A stretch of 5,937 nucleotides of DNA from an uncultured bacterium. Lineage in GTDB: Bacteria > Hydrogenedentota > Hydrogenedentia > Hydrogenedentales > JAEUWI01. The position numbers were made by a program, and so were the translations under genes. Positions 1 through 5,879 of this stretch are shown here, in pieces. The first letter of the stretch is position 1. Every line of letters begins with the position of its first letter. The notes under the pieces were generated by a model, which was given only the letters and a program-made list of their open reading frames with translations, was not told the origin of the DNA and searched no databases. The stretch lies in contig CALAXS010000797.1 in NCBI GenBank assembly GCA_937895305.1, positions 1-5,937 of the forward strand. Reading direction: 5' to 3'.

Positions 1-927
1 ATGCATAAATCCACAAAGGCAATACGGCTAGTACTTATCGGGGTAGCTTTATTCCTTATTGCGGCAGTCTATTACAATACGAATCTGGTTCCTCCAACCA
101 TAGGTGCTGGTCCCGCGGGACTAGCTGTGCCCCTCGAACCCTTTGAAAAAGTCTGGACGGATCGTCCTGTACTGATCCTGGGGTTGGGCGACAGCATCAC
201 CACGGGCTATGGTGCCTCTCCGGGGTTGTCCTATTTCGAGAGATTGGTCCGTAATCCAAAGGATGAGTTTGAGGATATGGCCGGGCGAAATCTGGAAAGC
301 GTACTGCCCAACCTTAGTGTACTCAATATTTCCGTGAATGGCTCAACTTCGTTACAGCACGAAAGATTACAGATTCCGGAAATTGTGAAGCAATCGGAGG
401 ATACCCTGGGCATCGTGGTGATGACCACAGGGGGTAATGACCTTATTCATATGTATGGTCGAATCCCCCCGGCAGAAGGGGCCATGTATGGCGCAACCGT
501 TGCGCAGGCCCAGCCCTGGATAGCGAATTTCAAGGTTCGCCTCGAAACGATGCTGGAGGATATACAGGAACAATTCCCTGGCGGGTGTCATATATTCCTG
601 GCCAATATATATGACCCTTCAGATGGTGAAGGGACTTTTGCGCCTGTGGGCCTTCCTGAATGGGCCGATGGTCTGGCTCTTTTAGAGGAGTACAACGGGG
701 TCATCGAGGAATGTGTGGAACGTTTTGACTATGTACATCTCGTCGATATACACGGTGCATTTCTTGGACACGGTCTTTTCTCACATAAAAAGAGTAACCC
801 CTATTATCGCCCCGACGACCCGCACTATTGGTATTACGAAAATCTGGAAGATCCGAATGATCGGGGCTACGATGCCATACGCAGGGTGATGTTGAATGAA
901 ATGGTAAAGGTTTTGGCCACAGAATAA
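1..927 (+). CDS. Signal-anchored SGNH/GDSL-family hydrolase
   Basis: This is a probable esterase/lipase-type hydrolase acting outside the cytoplasm; its substrate cannot be told. A basic N-terminus (K3, K6, R9) precedes a hydrophobic stretch at about residues 10-25, which fits an uncleaved signal anchor or a signal peptide; no lipobox Cys is seen. SGNH blocks are visible in order: GDSI at 63-66 with S65 as likely nucleophile, the block II glycine in VNG at 112-114, GGND at 144-147 with N146 as likely oxyanion-hole residue, and a block V D-x-x-H at D272-H275. The P-N-D-x-G-Y that normally follows the His directly is displaced to 286-290 by about ten aromatic and acidic residues. The ATG is the first base of the window, so its ribosome site and any upstream extension cannot be seen. 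The anchor so close to this Met supports it as the start. The fold is fairly sure, the specificity unknown. Confidence 0.82.
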   Translation: MHKSTKAIRLVLIGVALFLIAAVYYNTNLVPPTIGAGPAGLAVPLEPFEKVWTDRPVLILGLGDSITTGYGASPGLSYFERLVRNPKDEFEDMAGRNLESVLPNLSVLNISVNGSTSLQHERLQIPEIVKQSEDTLGIVVMTTGGNDLIHMYGRIPPAEGAMYGATVAQAQPWIANFKVRLETMLEDIQEQFPGGCHIFLANIYDPSDGEGTFAPVGLPEWADGLALLEEYNGVIEECVERFDYVHLVDIHGAFLGHGLFSHKKSNPYYRPDDPHYWYYENLEDPNDRGYDAIRRVMLNEMVKVLATE

Positions 928-1040
928 ACCCTTTTCCAATTTTCTACCAAAACAGGTAGTGTATGATTTTCTCGGAATTTTTACCGCCATATCTAGGGGC
1001 CATGGTGGGCTTTGCAGCGCACACATGGATCTTGACGGTG

Positions 1041-1075
1041 TATATGGTATGTGATAGGCTATCCAATACCTTATA
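1041..1075. repeat. 35-bp imperfect palindrome upstream of nrdR
   Basis: The dyad is centred on base 1058. The two 17-base arms match at 14 positions: TATA at 1041-1044 pairs with TATA at 1072-1075, GGTAT at 1046-1050 with ATACC at 1066-1070, and GATAG at 1053-1057 with CTATC at 1059-1063. No T-run follows, so a terminator for the upstream gene is unlikely. Its position, ending 74 bases before the nrdR ATG, suits a protein-binding site. It does not match the ACAC...GTGT layout of known NrdR boxes, so the binding protein is unknown. Confidence 0.5.
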
Positions 1076-1077
1076 TT
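1049..1077 (+). promoter_or_regulatory. Possible nrdR promoter overlapping the palindrome
   Basis: A TATATT -10 candidate (1072-1077, 5 of 6 consensus bases) lies 17 bases after a weak -35 candidate, ATGTGA (1049-1054, 3 of 6). An alternative -35, TTGACG at 1032-1037, has only a poor -10 (TAGGCT, 1055-1060) at the right distance. Both choices lie in or against the palindrome at 1041-1075, which would make that palindrome an operator. The rest of the 222-base gap (928-1149) shows only a short CTACC/GGTAG hairpin at 944-959 without a T-run. Confidence 0.25.
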
Positions 1078-1149
1078 GCCCACTACATGTAGCAGGTTGA
1101 GTGACTACCGTATGTGGGGGCGACGAGCTATTAGAAGGATAAAACGGTC

Positions 1150-1599
1150 ATGCGTTGTCCATTTTGTAATCACCATAATGCACGGGTAGTCGATTCGCGG
1201 TCATCGAAGGATGGGGACGCGATTCGTCGTCGTCGTGAATGTCTCAAGTGCGGTCGCCGTTATACCACCTATGAGCGCATAGAAGAAGTGCAGCAGATGG
1301 TCATCAAGAAAGATGGCCGTCGCGAGACCTTCGATCGCTGGAAGCTGAAAAGCGGTATTCTGAAATCGGTGGAGAAGCGTCCGGTGAGCCTGGAGCAGGT
1401 GGATGCCATGATTGATGAAGCGGAACGCGAGCTTTTCAATTCCACGGAGCATGAGATTACGACGGTTGCCGTGGGGCAAGCCATAATGAAAAAGCTGAAG
1501 CAGCTGGATCCGGTGGCCTATGTACGTTTTGCTTCGGTCTATCGTGAGTTCAAGGACGTGAATGAGTTCATGAGTGAGCTCAAGATTATGTTGTCCTAG
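1150..1599 (+). CDS. nrdR: Transcriptional repressor NrdR
   Basis: NrdR is a cytoplasmic nucleotide-sensing repressor of ribonucleotide reductase operons. The 149-residue length is usual for the family. The N-terminal zinc ribbon has Cys pairs at C3/C6 and C31/C34, with the characteristic SRSSKDGDAIRRRREC stretch between them. It is followed by an ATP-cone domain at about residues 48-138, beginning VIKKDGRRETFD, which binds ATP/dATP in characterised members. The ATG is preceded by AGAAGGA (1133-1139) at a 10-base spacing, and the family's conserved MRCPFC starts at this Met, so the start is firm. No nrd gene lies in the window, so its targets are elsewhere. The next gene begins 107 bases downstream on the same strand and could be co-transcribed, as no convincing terminator separates them. 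Family assignment is very sure. Confidence 0.97.
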   Translation: MRCPFCNHHNARVVDSRSSKDGDAIRRRRECLKCGRRYTTYERIEEVQQMVIKKDGRRETFDRWKLKSGILKSVEKRPVSLEQVDAMIDEAERELFNSTEHEITTVAVGQAIMKKLKQLDPVAYVRFASVYREFKDVNEFMSELKIMLS

Positions 1600-1706
1600 G
1601 GGGTGATGTTGGGACTAACTTCTTTTTACGAAAAAAGACGTTTTCCCCAAAGCCTTTTCAAGAATAACGATCAACTTTCCTGAATCAACGCTTGAAGGTA
1701 AAGACT

Positions 1707-2651
1707 ATGTCTAAGTACTTGGGAGTAATTCTGGCGGCGGGACATGGTTCGCGTATGGGGCCTTTTGGCGAGAAGGTGCCGAAGCCCATCGCGCCTATCT
1801 GTAATGAACCGGTGATCACGTATCAGCTGGGGCAGTTGAAGAGTCTGGGTATTGATGAGGTCATAATCGTCATTGGACATCTCGGCCATCTCATCACACA
1901 GACCCTGGGCGATGGTTCCGCTTATGGCGTAAAGATTCGCTACGTAGAGCAACAGCAACGTCTGGGCCTGGCCCATGCGGTGGGGCAGCTGGAACGTTTT
2001 GTAGACCGCCCTTTCGTCCTCTTCCTGGGCGACCTCTATTTCCAGGTACCGCGTATCCAGGAACTCATTGATATTTTCGAGAAGCATAAACCTGCAGCAG
2101 TGCTGACGGTGAAGGAGGAGACGGACCCGGATGAGGTGCGCAAGAATTTCTCGGTATTGTTGCGGGATGATGGTACGGTGAAACGGGTCATTGAAAAGCC
2201 ACGCCACGTGACCAACATGCGCAAAGGCTGTGGCCTCTACCTCTTTGACCTCCCTGTCTTTGATGCTATACGGCGCACGCCGCGCACGGCCATGCGCGAT
2301 GAATATGAAATCACGGACTCCATCCAAATCCTCATCGATTTCGAATACGATGTGCGGATTGCATCCATTGTAGATCGGGATGTGAACCTCACCTTCATCA
2401 GTGACCTCATCGATTGCTGTCAGCATGAACTAAAAAATCGTGGCCTCGACGGCCTCGTAGGCAACGGCTGCATCATTCACCCCGATGCGACCTTGATAAA
2501 TACAGTCCTGGGCGATGGTGTACACATCGAGTCCCCTATCACACTGGAACGCTGCGTGGTCCTGCCCAATGTCACGCTCAGTGGCGACCAGGATTTCACT
2601 GACACCGTTATCACCCCGGAAGTTAAGCTCTACGCCAAGCACAAAGAGTAA
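1707..2651 (+). CDS. Sugar-1-phosphate nucleotidyltransferase (RmlA-like, with hexapeptide tail)
   Basis: This enzyme probably makes an NDP-sugar from NTP and a sugar-1-phosphate, feeding cell-surface polysaccharide or sugar synthesis. Numbered from the ATG at 1707 (314 residues), it shows the Rossmann-like signature LAAGHGSRM at 9-17 with PKP at 25-27, EQ at 81-82 followed by GLAHA at 87-91, the metal-site LGD at 107-109, EKP at 163-165, and EITD at 201-204, where RmlA has its second metal Asp. Residues from about 245 on read as left-handed beta-helix (hexapeptide) turns, as in the longer thymidylyl/uridylyltransferases rather than short RmlA. I chose 1707 over an in-frame TTG at 1692 because GAAGG (1694-1698) sits 8 bases before the ATG and the conserved core begins at once. 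Glucose-1-phosphate with dTTP or UTP is the likeliest substrate pair, but this is inference. No neighbouring rml-type gene helps to decide. Confidence 0.88.
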   Translation: MSKYLGVILAAGHGSRMGPFGEKVPKPIAPICNEPVITYQLGQLKSLGIDEVIIVIGHLGHLITQTLGDGSAYGVKIRYVEQQQRLGLAHAVGQLERFVDRPFVLFLGDLYFQVPRIQELIDIFEKHKPAAVLTVKEETDPDEVRKNFSVLLRDDGTVKRVIEKPRHVTNMRKGCGLYLFDLPVFDAIRRTPRTAMRDEYEITDSIQILIDFEYDVRIASIVDRDVNLTFISDLIDCCQHELKNRGLDGLVGNGCIIHPDATLINTVLGDGVHIESPITLERCVVLPNVTLSGDQDFTDTVITPEVKLYAKHKE

Positions 2652-2792
2652 CCCTTGCCGGGTGGGGAAGCTTGCCAGGGCCATGCTGTAATTCACTCCC
2701 TTTCGGCCCTTTACTCATCTTGCGCCCTTATCTATATCAGGTCCAATATTCGTGCTACACAGTAATGCCATTTCAGGCTGACTCACCAGAAC

Positions 2793-2840
2793 ACTAAATA
2801 CTAGACTCTGTAAGATTCTTGACAGAGTCCAGTATTTAGT
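2793..2840. promoter_or_regulatory. 19-bp inverted repeat, candidate furA operator
   Basis: The left arm (2793-2811) and right arm (2822-2840) are reverse complements at 18 of 19 positions; the only mismatch is A2803 against C2830. The 10-base spacer contains a small AAGA-T-TCTT palindrome (2812-2820) with nearly the same centre. The right arm covers the last three bases of the -35 and nearly the whole -35/-10 spacer, so a bound protein would block RNA polymerase. Its place directly before a Fur-family gene suggests autoregulation by that product. It lies upstream of the predicted transcription start, so it should work as DNA and not as an RNA hairpin of this transcript. Confidence 0.7.
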
Positions 2841-2847
2841 ATATAAT
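2819..2847 (+). promoter_or_regulatory. Consensus housekeeping promoter of furA-katG
   Basis: The -35 TTGACA (2819-2824) and -10 TATAAT (2842-2847) are both perfect consensus hexamers with the optimal 17-base spacer. Counting 2847 as -7 puts +1 at 2854, the A of the furA ATG, so the predicted mRNA has no leader. Only six bases (TCAAACG has the C at 2848 as its first spacer base) lie between the -10 and the ATG, and no Shine-Dalgarno is present. A promoter this strong would need tight repression, which fits the overlapping inverted repeat. The rest of 2652-2790 shows no further feature. Confidence 0.85.
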
Positions 2848-2853
2848 CAAACG

Positions 2854-3279
2854 ATGTCAGATTCAGCTAATCTTCTTCGAGAACATGGTGTTCAGGTCAC
2901 GGCGCAGCGCCTGGCTGTGCTGCGTGCTGTGTCGGAGTGCCCGCACGGTACCGCCGACAAAATTGCAGAGTGTGTTCGCAATGAGATCGGTGTCATCTCG
3001 AAACAGGCGGTTTACGATGCTCTTGGTATTTTGGCCGAGAAAGGCATCATCCGGCGCATACAGCCTGCCGGGTCATCGGCACTTTATGAGGATCGTATTG
3101 ATGACAACCACCACCACGTGATCTGTCGGAAGTGTGGGAAAACAGCCGATGTCGACTGCGCTGTTGGTTACACCCCGTGCTTGACCGCGGCCGATGATTC
3201 GGGCTACCAGATCGATGAGGCCGAGGTGATCTATTGGGGCACCTGTCCCGAGTGTCTCGCGGAGAAGTCAGAAGTCTGA
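2854..3279 (+). CDS. furA: Fur-family peroxide/metal-responsive regulator, FurA type
   Basis: This is a metal-dependent DNA-binding repressor, expected to control itself and katG. Residues 1-70 form the winged-helix domain, with the recognition helix near SKQAVYDAL (49-57). Two Cys pairs, C91/C94 and C131/C134, make the structural zinc site. Regulatory metal ligands can be proposed by alignment from memory with Bacillus PerR: H31, E79, H86, H88 and D99. Asp at the last place is the PerR state; classical Fur has Glu. The stretches DNHHH (84-88), ADVDCAVG (98-105), PCLTA (108-112) and DEAEVIYWG (121-129) are close to those I recall in Mycobacterium tuberculosis FurA, which also precedes katG. 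The start is leaderless with no Shine-Dalgarno, but an N-terminus about ten residues before GVQVT is normal for the family. KatG follows 71 bases later with no promoter in between. Confidence is high for the family and good for the FurA type. Confidence 0.93.
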   Translation: MSDSANLLREHGVQVTAQRLAVLRAVSECPHGTADKIAECVRNEIGVISKQAVYDALGILAEKGIIRRIQPAGSSALYEDRIDDNHHHVICRKCGKTADVDCAVGYTPCLTAADDSGYQIDEAEVIYWGTCPECLAEKSEV

Positions 3280-3302
3280 GATTACTTGCAACAAAGCAAA
3301 AT

Positions 3303-3329
3303 TTGAAAGTCGGACTGGCCTTCTTTCAA
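3303..3329 (+). repeat. Inverted repeat in the furA-katG gap
   Basis: TTGAAAG (3303-3309) and CTTTCAA (3323-3329) are perfect complements, and GG (3312-3313) can also pair with CC (3319-3320) inside the loop. In a furA-katG mRNA this would be a modest hairpin ending 8 bases before the katG Shine-Dalgarno. No T-run follows, so it is not a terminator. It could affect processing, stability or translation of the katG part, or it may be a second binding site. Confidence 0.4.
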
Positions 3330-3337
3330 TGAACCAT

Positions 3338-3343
3338 AAGGGG
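3338..3343 (+). promoter_or_regulatory. katG ribosome-binding site for the exported form
   Basis: AAGGGG lies 7 bases before the ATG at 3351. This strong site supports 3351 as the upstream start of katG rather than the in-frame ATG at 3402, which has only a weak GAAAG before it. Confidence 0.8.
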
Positions 3344-3350
3344 AAATTTC

Positions 3351-5738
3351 ATGTCAACTAACACGTTAACCGTATTCAATAGATCCAATGAAAGACACAA
3401 GATGCGTCTATTCCGTGGAGCAAAGTCCGTTTGGCTTGTTGCCTTGGCCCTCAGCCTATTGGGCGGGATCAATGGTGGCATGGCAACGGCCCAAGCACCT
3501 GTAACAAATGAAGAGGATGGGAAAATGAGTACATGTCCTGTAATGGGCGGTGAAACTTCAATGCAAAGGCCCACCATGGCGGGTGGGTTATCCAATCGGG
3601 ATTGGTGGCCCAATCAGTTAAATCTGGAAATTCTTCATCAGAATTCCGCCAAGAGTAATCCGTTGGGTGAAGCGTTTGATTACGCGGAAGCATTTAGTAA
3701 ACTCGATCTTGATGCGTTGAAAAAAGATATTGTAGAACTGATGACCACATCACAAGACTGGTGGCCGGCGGACTATAACCACTACGGCCCCTTCTTTATT
3801 CGTATGGCGTGGCACAGTGCAGGAACCTATCGTGTAACCGATGGACGTGGCGGTGCATCGGATGGTACACAACGCTTTGCACCCCTTAATAGCTGGCCCG
3901 ATAACGGGAATCTTGACAAAGCACGTCGCTTACTCTGGCCCATCAAGCAGAAGTACGGTCAGAGCATCTCCTGGGCCGACCTCATGGTCTTCACCGGTAA
4001 TTGCGCACTTGAGTCCATGGGCTTCAAAACGCTTGGCTTCGCTGGTGGTCGTGAAGATGTATGGGAACCCCAACAGGATGTTTACTGGGGCGCAGAGAGT
4101 GAATGGCTCGGGCAAAAACGTTTTTCTGATAAAAATGAACTCGATAATCCCCTTGCTGCCGTACAGATGGGCTTGATTTATGTAAATCCTGAAGGTCCAG
4201 GCGGTAACCCCGATCCGATTGCAGCAGGTCTCCGCATTCGAGAAACCTTTGGTCGCATGGCCATGAACGACGAAGAAACCGTCGCACTTATTGCGGGTGG
4301 ACACACCTTTGGCAAAGCCCATGGTGCTGCTGATCCCGGTAAATATGTAGGCCCTGAACCCGAGGGGGCGGGTCTTGAAGAACAAGGCCTCGGCTGGAAG
4401 AATACATTTGGAAAAGGCAATGCCGAAGACACTATCACCAGTGGCCTCGAAGGGGCGTGGACCAGTGCTCCAGCGAGGTGGTCACACATGTACCTTTCCA
4501 ATCTGTTCGCCTATGAATGGGAACTGACCAAAAGCCCGGCAGGTGCCCAGCAGTGGATTCCCAAGGATGGAGCAGGTCAGGGAACTGTGCCAGATGCGCA
4601 TGACCCTTCGAAGGGCCATGCACCGATAATGTTCACGACTGACCTGGCATTAAGAATGGACCCTATCTATGGGCCGATTTCAAAACGATTCCTGGAAAAT
4701 CCGAGGGAATTTGAAGTAGCCTTTGCCAAGGCCTGGTATAAACTGACCCACCGCGACATGGGACCTGTATCCCGCAGCTTGGGTCCATGGGTTCCAGAAC
4801 CGCAATTGTGGCAAGATCCTGTGCCCGAAGTTGATCATGAGTTGATTGGCGGACAGGACATTGCTGATCTCAAAGGCAAGATTCTCGATTCAGAACTGTC
4901 TACTTCCCAATTGGTCTCCACAGCATGGGCCTCTGCCTCCACTTTCCGCGGCTCTGATATGCGTGGAGGAGCAAATGGAGCACGCCTTCGCCTTGCGCCG
5001 CAAAAGGATTGGGAAGTCAACCAACCTGCCGAACTTGCGAAGGTGATTGGGAAACTGGAAAAAATACAACAAGATTTCAACAGTGCTCAAAGTGCTGGAA
5101 AGAAGGTCTCTCTGGCGGATCTCATCGTTCTTGGTGGCTGTGCAGCGATAGAGGATGCAGCGAAAAAAGCAGGTCACGATGTGTCTGTTCCCTTCTCCCC
5201 AGGTCGCACGGATGCTACCCAGGAACTAACCGATGTGGACTCTTTTGCTGTGCTCGAACCAGCAGCGGATGGCTTCCGTAACTATCAAGCCAAAGACCTT
5301 AAGCGAAAGGCCGAAGAAGTGCTCATTGACAAGGCAAACCTGCTGACTCTCACTGCGCCTGAAATGACCGTACTTATGGGTGGTATGCGCGTACTCGATA
5401 CAAACGCTGGAACCGGGCCGCTTGCAGAACTTGGTGTATTTACCAATCAGCCAGGTGTCTTGACCAACGATTTCTTCGTGAATCTGCTGGACATGCGTAC
5501 AGAGTGGAAAAAGTCGACTATGTGCGATTATTTCTATGAAGGGTATGACCGCGAATCCGGAGAGGTAAAATGGACGGGCAGTTCCGTTGATCTTGTCTTT
5601 GGCTCAAACTCGCAGCTACGCGCCATCGCGGAAGTCTATGCCAGTGAAGACGCAGCACAACGGTTTGTGAACGACTTCATTCATGCATGGAACAAGGTCA
5701 TGAATCTGGACCGGTTTGATCTTGCTGCCAAATCGTAA
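3351..5738 (+). CDS. katG: Catalase-peroxidase KatG with signal peptide
   Basis: KatG is a haem enzyme that disproportionates hydrogen peroxide and also works as a peroxidase. It has 795 residues, about 58 more than a usual KatG. Residues 19-47 form a Sec-type signal peptide: R19, R22 and K25, a core from VWLVALALSLL, and a likely cut after ATA (45-47). The 18 residues before M18 make an unusually long start. No twin-arginine motif is seen. The catalytic half has R151, W154 and H155 (Mtb R104, W107, H108), Y277 and M303, which with W154 would form the Met-Tyr-Trp crosslink, proximal H318 and W370, and S364 at the Mtb Ser315 place. HRDMGP carries the expected switch Arg. The haem-less second half is complete, ending in LDRFD. 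All key residues are present. Export would resemble KatP-type periplasmic enzymes. An internal start at 3525 would give a 737-residue cytoplasmic form. Confidence 0.97.
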   Translation: MSTNTLTVFNRSNERHKMRLFRGAKSVWLVALALSLLGGINGGMATAQAPVTNEEDGKMSTCPVMGGETSMQRPTMAGGLSNRDWWPNQLNLEILHQNSAKSNPLGEAFDYAEAFSKLDLDALKKDIVELMTTSQDWWPADYNHYGPFFIRMAWHSAGTYRVTDGRGGASDGTQRFAPLNSWPDNGNLDKARRLLWPIKQKYGQSISWADLMVFTGNCALESMGFKTLGFAGGREDVWEPQQDVYWGAESEWLGQKRFSDKNELDNPLAAVQMGLIYVNPEGPGGNPDPIAAGLRIRETFGRMAMNDEETVALIAGGHTFGKAHGAADPGKYVGPEPEGAGLEEQGLGWKNTFGKGNAEDTITSGLEGAWTSAPARWSHMYLSNLFAYEWELTKSPAGAQQWIPKDGAGQGTVPDAHDPSKGHAPIMFTTDLALRMDPIYGPISKRFLENPREFEVAFAKAWYKLTHRDMGPVSRSLGPWVPEPQLWQDPVPEVDHELIGGQDIADLKGKILDSELSTSQLVSTAWASASTFRGSDMRGGANGARLRLAPQKDWEVNQPAELAKVIGKLEKIQQDFNSAQSAGKKVSLADLIVLGGCAAIEDAAKKAGHDVSVPFSPGRTDATQELTDVDSFAVLEPAADGFRNYQAKDLKRKAEEVLIDKANLLTLTAPEMTVLMGGMRVLDTNAGTGPLAELGVFTNQPGVLTNDFFVNLLDMRTEWKKSTMCDYFYEGYDRESGEVKWTGSSVDLVFGSNSQLRAIAEVYASEDAAQRFVNDFIHAWNKVMNLDRFDLAAKS
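3489..3494 (+). other. Predicted signal peptidase I cleavage region of KatG
   Basis: The codons for T46 to A47 and the flanking residues encode an Ala-Thr-Ala motif (45-47) followed by Gln48, which meets the -3/-1 small-residue rule. The next possible site, after A49, would put Pro at +1, which blocks signal peptidase I, so cleavage after A47 is favoured. The mature protein would keep about eleven linker residues before M59, the likely ancestral N-terminus. Confidence 0.55.
3511..3527 (+). promoter_or_regulatory. Internal katG ribosome-binding site and ATG (cytoplasmic form)
   Basis: AAGAGG (3511-3516) lies 8 bases before an in-frame ATG at 3525, as good a site as that of the upstream start. 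The protein from this Met begins MSTCPVMGG, which looks like the CPV/CPF-containing N-terminus of ordinary cytoplasmic KatGs, and has a normal family length of 737 residues. Translation from here would leave out the whole signal peptide. Confidence 0.5.
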
Positions 5739-5766
5739 CGAAAAATAGGCACAGTCAATAAATCTC

Positions 5767-5809
5767 ACGTGGAGATGCCTGCATTGGCAGGGGTCTCCAC
5801 GTCGTTTTT
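5767..5809 (+). terminator. Intrinsic terminator of furA-katG
   Basis: ACGTGGAGA (5767-5775) pairs with TCTCCACGT (5794-5802). The stem continues through a T-G wobble and one G-G mismatch to CCTGC (5778-5782) with GCAGG (5787-5791), closed by an ATTG loop. CG and a run of five T (5805-5809) follow directly. It begins 29 bases after the katG stop codon, so it should end the furA-katG transcript. Confidence 0.92.
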
Positions 5810-5879
5810 ATTAACTTGAAATCCGGAATTGAATAGGGGGATACTCGCAAGCTGCTATGCATTCGCACGCGTAAGATAA

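Noticed and set aside
944..959. CTACC/GGTAG hairpin as terminator of the SGNH hydrolase gene
   Set aside because: The stem has only five pairs with a six-base loop, and the bases after it are not a T-run.
781..1083. Minus-strand frame of 100 codons reaching into the nrdR upstream gap
   Set aside because: It overlaps the conserved 3' end of the SGNH hydrolase gene, has no recognisable domain and its sequence does not look like a protein family.
1621..1644. TCTTTTT/AAAAAGA hairpin followed by TTTT after nrdR, as a terminator
   Set aside because: The 7-bp stem holds a single G-C pair and is mostly A/T runs, so it would be too weak to count as an intrinsic terminator.
1671..2426. Long minus-strand frame of 251 codons opposite the nucleotidyltransferase
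   Set aside because: It is antisense to a gene with all its motifs intact and reads as a mirror of that gene's codon pattern, with no motif of its own.
1906..2520. CTGGGCGATGGT occurring at about 1906 and 2509 as a direct repeat
   Set aside because: Both copies encode a Leu-Gly-Asp-Gly turn in the same protein; shared codons explain a 12-base match.
2652..2690. CTTGCC repeats and possible hairpin after the nucleotidyltransferase stop codon
   Set aside because: The arms pair poorly and no T-run follows, so neither a terminator nor a meaningful repeat is supported.
3402..3404. ATG at 3402 as the true katG start
   Set aside because: It would give a tidier signal peptide beginning MRLFRGAK, but its Shine-Dalgarno is weak, while the ATG at 3351 has a strong one.
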